From NCBI RefSeq assembly GCF_000526215.1, contig NZ_JAFQ01000004.1, positions 6,758,001 through 6,822,000 on the forward strand: a stretch of 64,000 nt of DNA. Reading direction: 5' to 3'. Shown here piece by piece: positions 27,676 to 35,155 of this stretch. Numbering within the stretch: the stretch's first letter is position 1; each line of letters begins with the position of its first letter. The stretch is from Nocardia sp. BMG51109 (lineage in GTDB: Bacteria > Actinomycetota > Actinomycetes > Mycobacteriales > Mycobacteriaceae). The position numbers and the translations under genes were made by a program. The notes under the pieces were generated by a model. That model worked only from the letters and a program-made list of their open reading frames with translations. It was not told the DNA's origin and ran no database searches.

Positions 27676-27843
27676 GTGGGCGACGAGGATGTGAAGCAGT
27701 TCAACGTGTACCTGCCCCTCGGATTGATCAAGCAGGTCAAGATCCAGGCGATCGAGTCGGGCATGTCGTTGTCGGCGCTGGTCGCCGAGGCGCTGCGCGA
27801 TTACCTCGCCGCCCAGCGGGAACCGTCGTCGGGAAAGGATTGA
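27676..27843 (+). CDS. Ribbon-helix-helix (CopG/Arc-like) regulator
   Basis: This 55-residue protein reads as one RHH DNA-binding domain: beta-strand KQFNVYL (7-13), helix [14 protein letters not shown] (16-28), the turn GMS and helix [17 protein letters not shown] (32-47). Arc/CopG proteins bind DNA as dimers through the paired strands. It was missed by length filters but has a clear start (GTG 27676), a CTAG-phased operator immediately upstream and a stop one base before the VOC gene. It probably represses its own operon with the VOC and methyltransferase genes. It could be an antitoxin, but no toxin-like partner is adjacent. Confidence 0.8.
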   Translation: MGDEDVKQFNVYLPLGLIKQVKIQAIESGMSLSALVAEALRDYLAAQREPSSGKD

Positions 27844-27844
27844 T

Positions 27845-28183
27845 ATGACTGCACAGGGCATCGAGGCCGTCTTTTTGGAGACCCACAATTGGGGCGCGAG
27901 CGCCCGATTCCTGCGGGCACTGGGGTTCGAGCTGGAGTTCGAGACCGACCACAACTCGGGGCAGTTTCGTAACGGTGACGGCCCCTACGTGTTCGTGGCG
28001 GAGGTCGCGCCGACCGAGGATCCGGATGTGCGGCTGGTCCTGCGGGCGTCCGCCGCAGACCGGCCGGGCGCCGACGCCGAGATCGTCAGCGAATTCGAGC
28101 CGACCCACTGGGGCACCCGGGAGATGACGGTCCGCGACCCGGACGGCCGGCTGTGGAGCCTGCAGGCTCCCGGTGCGGAGTGA
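27845..28183 (+). CDS. VOC (glyoxalase/bleomycin-resistance-like) family protein
   Basis: This 112-residue VOC-fold protein begins one base after the RHH regulator stop, so the two are cotranscribed. Typical elements are FLETHNWGASARFLRALGF in the first half and EMTVRDPDGRLWSLQAP at the end, the latter being the usual C-terminal DPDG motif. Possible metal ligands are His14 (ETHN) and a Glu in the last strands. Such proteins either catalyse reactions at vicinal oxygens or bind toxic compounds. Its control by a dedicated RHH repressor suggests an inducible role. Confidence 0.85.
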   Translation: MTAQGIEAVFLETHNWGASARFLRALGFELEFETDHNSGQFRNGDGPYVFVAEVAPTEDPDVRLVLRASAADRPGADAEIVSEFEPTHWGTREMTVRDPDGRLWSLQAPGAE

Positions 28184-28188
28184 GTGCC

Positions 28189-29043
28189 GTGCCCGACGAG
28201 CCGGCGACCGCCCCGGACCACACCGCCGTCCGCGTCGCGCTGTGGCGCGCCCTGCACCTGCGCCACGATTCCGCGCCGCATGTCATCGAGGACGAGATCG
28301 GCCTGCGGCTTGCCGATCCCGAGCCGGGCTGGCAGGACCGTCCGGATATGGACCCGGTGACGACCGGCCCGATGCGCGCAGGCATCGTGTCCCGGGCCCG
28401 CTTCATCGAGGATCTGCTCGCCGACCGGGCCGGCCGCGGCGTCGATCAGTACGTGCTGCTCGGCGCCGGGCTCGACACCCTCGTGCAGCGCAGGCCCGAA
28501 CTCGCCGCCCGGCTCACGGTTTTCGAGGTCGACCAGCCCGGCCCGCAGGCGTGGAAGCGGCAGCGCCTGACCGAGCTCGGCTTCGGCATTCCCGGCGGGC
28601 TGCGGCTGGTGCCCGTCGATTTCGAGACCGACTCGTGGTGGGATCGGTTGGCCGAGGCGGGATTCGACCCGAACCGGCCGGCCGTCGTCACCTCCACCGG
28701 CGTGTCCATGTATCTCACCCGGGAGGCGAATATCGCCACCCTGCGCCAGATCGCCGCGCTCGCACCGGGTTCCACGCTCGCCACGACGTTCATGCTGCCG
28801 ATCGGCCTCGTCGGCCCGGACGAGCAGCGCCTCCGCGAGTTCGCCGAGCGGGGCGCCCGCACCTCCGGCACGCCGTTCATCAGCTTCTTCACCCCCGACG
28901 ACATGGTGGCGCTGGCCGAGGAGGCGGGTTTCCGCGTGGCCCGGCACATTCCGCACGAGGACCTGATCCGCCGCTATTTCGCCGGCCGCCCCGACGGGCT
29001 GCTCCCCGCGGAATCCGAGCAGATCCTGGTGGCGACGACCTGA
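28189..29043 (+). CDS. SAM-dependent methyltransferase, TIGR00027/PPM1-like
   Basis: This 284-residue protein belongs to the leucine-carboxyl-methyltransferase-like family (PF04072, TIGR00027) abundant in mycobacteria and Nocardia. YVLLGAGLDTL near 88-98 is the SAM-binding motif, FEVDQPGPQAWKRQRL the second, and TSTGVSMYLTREA the third. Substrates of most members are unknown. The GTG at 28189 has GGAG 8 nt upstream; another GTG at 28180 overlaps the VOC stop (GTGA). It is the third gene of the RHH-VOC-methyltransferase group. Confidence 0.88.
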   Translation: MPDEPATAPDHTAVRVALWRALHLRHDSAPHVIEDEIGLRLADPEPGWQDRPDMDPVTTGPMRAGIVSRARFIEDLLADRAGRGVDQYVLLGAGLDTLVQRRPELAARLTVFEVDQPGPQAWKRQRLTELGFGIPGGLRLVPVDFETDSWWDRLAEAGFDPNRPAVVTSTGVSMYLTREANIATLRQIAALAPGSTLATTFMLPIGLVGPDEQRLREFAERGARTSGTPFISFFTPDDMVALAEEAGFRVARHIPHEDLIRRYFAGRPDGLLPAESEQILVATT

Positions 29044-29056
29044 CCGCGCGGCCGCG

Positions 29057-29248
29057 TCACCGATCCGGCTGCCCGTGCCGGCAGATCAGCGTCTGCCGGC
29101 CGGTGGCGGCCGGCGTCCGCCGCCCCGCCTCGACACCGAACACCTCCGACCGGCACACCGTCAGCGTGCGTCCCGATTTCACCACCGTTCCGACGATCTC
29201 CTTCACGGACGGCCTGAACGAACTCGCGTCATCGATGCCGCGCAGCAA
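29057..29248 (-). pseudogene. PaaI-type thioesterase remnant
   Basis: On the minus strand the frame reads EIVGTVVKSGRTLTVCRSEVF then TPAATGRQTLI. This matches the last strands of hotdog-fold PaaI/DUF4442 acyl-CoA thioesterases (a VVR.GRTL.VC...V pattern, then A.G.QTL). The first two thirds of such a protein, with the catalytic Asp/Gly region, are absent, so I read this as a gene fragment. It lies just upstream of the integrase gene, where deletions associated with mobile DNA would be expected. Confidence 0.5.
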
Positions 29249-29517
29249 TCATGCCCCGCGAGGGCGCGCCGACCGTACTCGCACGGTCGGCCGGTCACCC
29301 TCGGCAGGAGGCCGGGCACGGTCGGACCGCCGGCGCCCCAGGATTTCCCGGCCGGCGCACGTCATGCGCCGCCGGACCGACTGCCGTTCCGTGCCGTCGC
29401 GCCCGGGCCGCGGTCGTCCCCGAGGCGGGACCGGGCTCCGGCACCACGCTTCCGGTCCCTTCCGCAAAGATCTCCGCATCCGCTGCCGCGAGCCCGATTC
29501 GCGGTACTGTCGCGGCG

Positions 29518-30741
29518 ATGAGTACCCCAGCCGAACCGGTCGATGCCGACGCCACCATCGCCGTACCCGATGCGGTGCATTCCGCATTGCGCCGGGGCGT
29601 GCGCAGTGTGCTGGTGGATGCCGCGGCGCTGCGGCTGGTGCGGGAGCGGTTCGACGACGAGCAGGCCGGGGCGCTGGGCCGCTATCTGGCGGCGTCGCAG
29701 TCGCCGAATACGGTGCGCGCGTACAGGTCCGACTGGATCGCGTGGTCGGCGTGGTGCGCCGCGGAGGGGCGCCGTGCACTGCCCGCCGAGGCCCTCGATG
29801 TCGCGGTGTATCTCGCGGCCGCGGCCGACACCCGCAAGCCGAGCGGTGAATGGGCCTTCGGCGCGGCCACTCTGGAACGCAAGAGCGCCGCGATCGCCGC
29901 CGTGCACGCCGCCAACGGGCTGCCCTCCCCCACCCGCACCGATGTCGTCCGCCTGACGTTGCGCGGCATCCGGCGCACCCGCCGCAGCCGGCCCCGGCGC
30001 AAGCGGCCCGTGCTGCTGCACACCCTCGAACAGCTGCTCGACGGACTGCCCGCACCCGGCTGGCCGAGCGAACCCGCCCGCAGGCGCGACGCGCTGGTCC
30101 TGCTCGTCGGTTTCGCCGGGGCACTGCGCCGCAGCGAGATCGCCGGGCTGCGGATCGCGGATGTCGTGGTCGACCTGGACCATGCCACCGGCGAACCGGT
30201 TCTGCTCGTGCAGCTGCCCACCACCAAGACCGACCCGACGGGCGTCGCGGACCAGCGGGTCGCCCTGCCGCGCGGCGAGCGTCCGCGCACCTGCCCCGTC
30301 TGCGCCTTCGCCGATTGGATTCGCCTGCGGGAGCAGCACATCGAGCACGGCGCCGCCGGTCTGCGGTCGTGGCTGGGCGATCTCGCGTCCACCGACGACC
30401 GCATCCACCGCTGCCACGGATTCACCGGCGTCACCCGCGCCGACCCGAATCTGCCGCTGTTCCCGACGATTTCGCGGCACGGCGGCATCGGTTCCGCCGC
30501 CATGTCCGGCCGCGCCGTCGCCGAGTTGGTGAAACGCTACGCCGCGCGGGCCGGCCTCGATCCCGCCCTGTTCTCCGGACATTCGCTGCGCGCCGGATTC
30601 GCCACCCAGGCCGCCCTCGGCGGCGCCAGCGACCGCGAGATCATGCGCCAGGGCCGCTGGTCCAACCCCCGCACCGTGCACGGCTACATCCGCACGGCGA
30701 ACCCGCTGGAGGACAATGCGGTCACGAGACTCGGTTTGTGA
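29518..30741 (+). CDS. Tyrosine recombinase/integrase
   Basis: This 407-residue site-specific recombinase has an N-terminal SAM-like core-binding domain (about 50-150; SPNTVRAYRSDWIAW) and a C-terminal catalytic domain. Catalytic residues visible are Arg in ALRRSEIAGL (204/205), Lys237 in TTKTDP, His355 and Arg358 in HSLRAGF, Trp381 (GRWSNP) in the place often held by His, and nucleophile Tyr390 in VHGYIR. The insert with CPVCAFADWIRL near 259 is shared with a group of actinobacterial chromosomal integrases. No flanking att repeats or tRNA were found. It borders the TIR/SLOG/SLATT island, which it may have helped to move. Confidence 0.9.
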   Translation: MSTPAEPVDADATIAVPDAVHSALRRGVRSVLVDAAALRLVRERFDDEQAGALGRYLAASQSPNTVRAYRSDWIAWSAWCAAEGRRALPAEALDVAVYLAAAADTRKPSGEWAFGAATLERKSAAIAAVHAANGLPSPTRTDVVRLTLRGIRRTRRSRPRRKRPVLLHTLEQLLDGLPAPGWPSEPARRRDALVLLVGFAGALRRSEIAGLRIADVVVDLDHATGEPVLLVQLPTTKTDPTGVADQRVALPRGERPRTCPVCAFADWIRLREQHIEHGAAGLRSWLGDLASTDDRIHRCHGFTGVTRADPNLPLFPTISRHGGIGSAAMSGRAVAELVKRYAARAGLDPALFSGHSLRAGFATQAALGGASDREIMRQGRWSNPRTVHGYIRTANPLEDNAVTRLGL

Positions 30742-30871
30742 GTACACCTATTTCTGCCCTTTCAAGGGTCTCGAGCCGGTACGCTGTGAAGGTGGAAATT
30801 CGAGTTCCCTCCACCACTGAGGATCAGCGAATTCCGGTTGCGCCCAACGCAGATTTCACCAGTGCCCGGAT

Positions 30872-33686
30872 TCAATCGTCGGAGTCGGCGGGTAGAGCCG
30901 GGCATGCGCCGACGTAGTCGAGTCCCTCGGATACCCAATTTTTCCATTGCCGGTGGCTCATGTTGTGAGTAATCTTGCCGCACAACCCATCCCCGCTCGG
31001 GTCATACACCTTCCGCAGCCGAATTACGCCTTCATCGTCTCCGAATGCGATTTGCCCGCCGTCCGGCCTGAAGGCGACGCTCGTTGTCGAGCTGCGGCCG
31101 GCACGCAGTGTGGCGACGATTGATCTGTTGGCGTTTGCGGTGAGCCGGACCATTCCGTCCTGTCCGGTCGAGGCGATCCACTTTCCGTGCGGGTCGAAAG
31201 CTGCGTCGGTCACCCCGCCCTGGTGCCCATCGAGGCCGGTGCCTTGATTCGACGGCGGTATGACGAAGACGCCCGTCGTGCCGTTTTCGGTTCCTGTGAA
31301 GACGAGTTCGCTGTTTTGGCTGAAGACCACCACCTGGGTGGGAGAGCTGTCGAAAGGCGAGTGGCTGGCCTCGTGCTTCCCGCTCGTGAGGTCCCATAGA
31401 TGCAGACTGCCGTTGTCTCCGGCTACCTGGACGGCCCAATGCCCGTCCGGGCTGAACGCCATGTGTGACGCGCCACCCTGGACTTTAAGCCATTGACCGA
31501 CAGGTTCATGACTTCCAGCGGAGTAGAAGCGGATCGATCCGTCGTAGCCGCCAACCGTAATCGTCCGGCCACCGGAGGTGTATGCCGCCGCCACTGCGGT
31601 GGACGGACCGACCTCCAGCGATCCGATGGCTTCGCGGGTGGCAGTGTTCCATTCGGTAATCCGGCCGAAGTCGATGGTCAGCAGGCGTTCACCGCTGGGA
31701 TCGAAGGTGAAGCTGTCGGCGTTTGCGACCGGGATGGTCCCGAGGAGCGTTTCGGAGCCGGTGTCGTAGAAGTCGATGCCGTCGCGTCCCGCCGCTGCGA
31801 GGGTCGTGCCGTCCGGACTGTAGGCCAATTGCGAAATGCCCAGACCCATCTCGGTTTCGATCGTTCCGGTGACGTCCCACCAGCGCAGTTCCCCGTCCTG
31901 ACCGACCGAGCCGGCTTGTCGCCCGTCCGGGCTGAACACCGCGGTCAGCACGTCGTCCGTGTGCCCGGTCAACGGTATGTCGACAAGAGCGAAGGATTCG
32001 TGGTTGGGCAGTTTCCACAGGTGCAGGGTCTTGTCCGCGCCTGCGGAGATCACCCGGGTTCCTGCGGGGTCGAATGCGACACTCCACACCCCACCGGGGT
32101 GAGCATCGTGGGCTCCCAATGGTGTTCCGTGCACGCCGTCGCCGAGGTGCAACCAGCCGTCGGTGGCCCCTGAGGCGAATCGGGTGCCGTCGGAACTGAA
32201 CGTCAAAGTCTGCACCCACCCGCTGTGACGGATGGGTGCACCGCCGATCACTCGCCCGGTATCGGTGGCCCACAAGCGAACCACGCCCGCCGTCGGTTCC
32301 GGTCACCACCCGAGTTCCGTCCGGGCTCACTGCCATAGCGGCCAGCGCGCAGCAGTCCCCCTCTGTCGCGAAGGCCTGCCATTGCGGGCCGAGCGGCGTC
32401 GCGGTGGGCACGTCCCAGAGTTGAACGATGCCTCCCATGGTACCGGTCACCAGGCGAGAGCTGTTCCCGGCGAAGGCGATCTGCACGAGTGATCGGTGAA
32501 ATCCGGTGTCGCCGTGGACCGTCCACTGCGCGAACTCACTACCGGTGTTCGCATCCCACATGTGGACGGTGCCGTCGCGGTGGCCGGTGGCCACCACCGA
32601 CGCGTCGGGCGCCCACGCAATGGCCTGCACTTCCCCAGCAGGACTGTCGGGCACCGCTGCGGACGCAGGTCCGAGGGCCGCTCCGGTGTGCGCGTCCCAG
32701 AATGTCATGCGTCCGTTGGCGGCCGCTGCTATCCGCCTTCGGTCCGGGCTGAACGCCCACGACCCCGGCAGGGTCGTATTCGTCACCGACACCAGTTGTG
32801 GGTGCTCGTACTGGGCACTGACCACCGCGGCCAGAGACGCCGCGGTCGGCGATACAGCCCGCGCTGCGAGCACCCACTGAAACGCGCGCCGGTCCCCGCC
32901 CGGCTCCGTGCCGGCCACAATGTTTCGGGCCTGCGCCACGAGACGCTGCGCGATCGTGTCGCGTGTGCGTGCATCGGCGATTCTCGCGGAAGCACGGGAG
33001 TCGATCACCGCGATACCCGAGGCGGTTATCAGGGTGACAACCAGCATCGCAACGCTGGCTTGCACGATGAGAGCGGTGCGATGTCTGCGCACATCCTCGC
33101 TGTCGAGTTCACGCTTCGTGACACCATGCACCGGTGCCGCCAAGGTGGCCACCGCGCCACGGAATTCGCTGTGCCGCAGGGTTACATTGTCGCGGCCGTG
33201 GGCCCAACTCAGGTCTACCCATACCGGTTCGGAGGTGAAATACCCCGACAGAATCCGCGGGAGGGCATCGGTGGTATTCCAGTCGAAGTCGCCGGCCGCC
33301 TCGTCCCACCGGATCTTGCCTCCAGTCACCGCGATCAAGAGGGTGTCGCTGCTCTTGGTGTCCTTCCAGTAGGCGACCTCCTTCCACACCCATTTCGACG
33401 CCACGGCCTCCGGAGACGCGAGCAGCAGAAAATACCGGCTGTCGGTCAGCGCTCGATGGATCTCGCCGCTGAGGTCGGGCATCGCCGACAGGTCGGTCTG
33501 ATCCCGGAATACCGCCAACGCTCGTGGGCTGTTCCATTTCTTGCCCATCCGGGACAGCCCACGCTGGATCGCCGGAGCGAGCTTCGAATCGGCCGCATGG
33601 CTGTAGGAGACGAAAACGTCGAACTTCTCACCGGATTCGGTGTCGCGGCGCCGCCGGAGTGTGGACGGCAGCTTCCCCGTCCACAC
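30872..33686 (-). pseudogene. TIR-transmembrane-WD40 protein, interrupted by a frameshift
   Basis: Two frames join into one 937-residue protein if one G is removed from a GGG at 32286-32288 (CCC on +). The first part is GTG 33686 to about 32288. Domains: TIR (21-165; FDVFVSYSHAADS, with Glu103 in WVWKEVAYW at the NADase glutamate position), the signature APVHGVTKRELD (184-195), one transmembrane helix (204-228), then 14 WD40-like blades, which would make two seven-bladed propellers. It ends with a C-terminal Cys motif (LCGKITHNMS). The break is in blade 4, so a TIR-TM protein with four blades would be made. The paralogue at 35156-38032 is intact. It may be a true pseudogene, a +1-frameshifted gene or a sequencing error. 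Confidence 0.75.
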
Positions 33687-33942
33687 GTCAGGATCCGAAT
33701 CTGTCGGTCATCGTCACCTCCGCGCCCTCCCAGCGAAACCATACTACCCCGCCTGCGCAACGCGAACGACCGAGAATCGTTGGGGCACATCACACTCGAG
33801 CCGCAGCGGGGCGCTTGCCCGCTGAGGCATGGTACTGGGATGATGCAGCAGTCTGACGAATACCGCACGGATGCAATACCGCCACATCACCAGTCTTCAC
33901 CAGTCGTGGTGGGCACACCCGGCCGCGATCCCAGGGAATTCG

Positions 33943-34410
33943 ATGACGCGCATCGGGATAACCGGACACACGAGGCTCGACACGGATGTGGCGGCCACCG
34001 TCTACGGGGAAATCCGGCGAATCCTCGCCGAGGCGGGAGAGGGTGCCGGACTCGTCGGTGTCAGCTGCATCGCCCCCGGCGCAGATTCGGTATTCGCCGA
34101 GGCAGTACTCGACGCCGGCGGACGAATCGAAGTGATCGTACCGGCCCGACACTACCGCGACCGGGAGATAGCCCCGGGCAATCTCGCGCAGTTCGACCGT
34201 TTGATCCGCTGTGCCGACCGGGTGCGGGTGATGGACTTCGACGAGCCCGGCCCGAGCGCGTACGAGGCGGCGAACAACGAGATGCTCGGTTCGGTGGACC
34301 GGCTCATCGCCGTATGGGACGGCCGGCCGGGCAGTCGGGGCGGCACCGGAACCGTTGTCGAATCGGCACGCGAGCAACGGCTTCCGATCGCGGTGGTGTG
34401 GCCTCGCTAA
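33943..34410 (+). CDS. SLOG-fold nucleotide-sensor-like protein
   Basis: This 155-residue Rossmannoid protein resembles the SLOG superfamily (LOG/DprA/TIR-linked sensors of NAD-derived or other nucleotides). Visible elements are strand 1 RIGITGHTRL (3-12), GADSVFAEAVLDAGG near 47-60, and the C-terminal signature ANNEMLGSVDRLIAVWDG (110-127) followed by the glycine-rich GGTGTVVESAR (133-143). ATG 33943 follows AGGGA. It is divergent from the broken TIR-WD40 gene and converges on the SLATT gene; its TAA and the SLATT TAG share 34407-34410. A sensor role for a TIR product is inferred from the neighbourhood. Confidence 0.75.
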   Translation: MTRIGITGHTRLDTDVAATVYGEIRRILAEAGEGAGLVGVSCIAPGADSVFAEAVLDAGGRIEVIVPARHYRDREIAPGNLAQFDRLIRCADRVRVMDFDEPGPSAYEAANNEMLGSVDRLIAVWDGRPGSRGGTGTVVESAREQRLPIAVVWPR

Positions 34411-34865
34411 CCCTCGGTCTCCTCGATCGTCTGACCGCGCTCGTTCGAACCCTCCCGGCTCGTGGTCCACCGCCTGTGCTCGTTGGACACGATCGCTTCG
34501 ACCCGTTCGAGGAGTACGGCCGCCTTGTGGCTGTTCGAATATTCGCCCACGGACGCCAGATACAGGTACTTCTCGTGTTTGAGCGCCTCGGCCGTCGATC
34601 GATACAGCAGCCAGTTGGTGTGCCACTGAAAGAGTTGCTGAGCTCCCTCCCCCACCACGACCAGGGCGGCGAGCGTTGCGGTCAAGCCTGACGAGAAGTG
34701 AAACGCCGCAACGACCGGGACCGTGGCGGCAACCACCAACTGCGCAAGCTTCAGCCGTTTGTATGCCCGCTGCGCCCCAACGCTCTTCGTGTCGTACCAC
34801 TCGAGCTGATCCGTCAGTCTTGCCCACGCCACATCAGCGATTCCGCCCTCTGCGACCTCCCCCAT
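34407..34865 (-). CDS. SLATT/DUF4231-type two-transmembrane effector
   Basis: This 152-residue protein has the SLATT layout: an N-terminal helix (WARLTDQLEWYDTKSVGAQ), a basic joint (RAYKRLKLAQ), two transmembrane helices (about 38-56 and 60-77) and a C-terminal cytosolic helix bearing the family stretch WHTNWLLYRSTAEALKHEKY (81-100). SLATT proteins are proposed pore-forming effectors next to SMODS or SLOG sensors in bacterial conflict systems. ATG 34865 has GGAAGGGG upstream. It overlaps the SLOG gene by 4 nt tail-to-tail, whereas such pairs are usually codirectional. Confidence 0.8.
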   Translation of the reverse strand: MGEVAEGGIADVAWARLTDQLEWYDTKSVGAQRAYKRLKLAQLVVAATVPVVAAFHFSSGLTATLAALVVVGEGAQQLFQWHTNWLLYRSTAEALKHEKYLYLASVGEYSNSHKAAVLLERVEAIVSNEHRRWTTSREGSNERGQTIEETEG

Positions 34866-35155
34866 ACAACCCCTTCCGTGCTTCCTCCGAGCCGCTTACA
34901 GAGTACTGCCGAAGTGCTCGGCGGCTCACCGCGAGTGTCAACCGAATGTGCATGCCCGATCAACGAATTACCTTGTCAATGGCCGGGTTCCGGTGGCTAC
35001 AGCCCTGACAGCCCACCGGGCGGCGACGCTGCCGCAGGGGTCGGTGTACGGAATGGTTTCCGGACCGGTCCAGTCGTCCCATTGCCGGTGGCCGTGTCCC
35101 GGAGCCGAACCGTCAGGTCTCCGACAGAAGAGCCGCATCCATTGCTCGACATCCG
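34866..35155. other. 290-nt gap between SLATT and TIR-WD40 genes
   Basis: Both neighbours are on the minus strand. The region would hold the SLATT promoter. I see no coding frame or clear repeat. Confidence 0.4.

Noticed and set aside
27676..28183. Toxin-antitoxin pair made of the RHH and VOC genes
   Set aside because: The VOC protein has no toxin-like fold and the RHH protein fits simple autoregulation.
29044..29517. Integrase attachment site or tRNA
   Set aside because: No tRNA cloverleaf or paired direct repeats were seen beside the recombinase.
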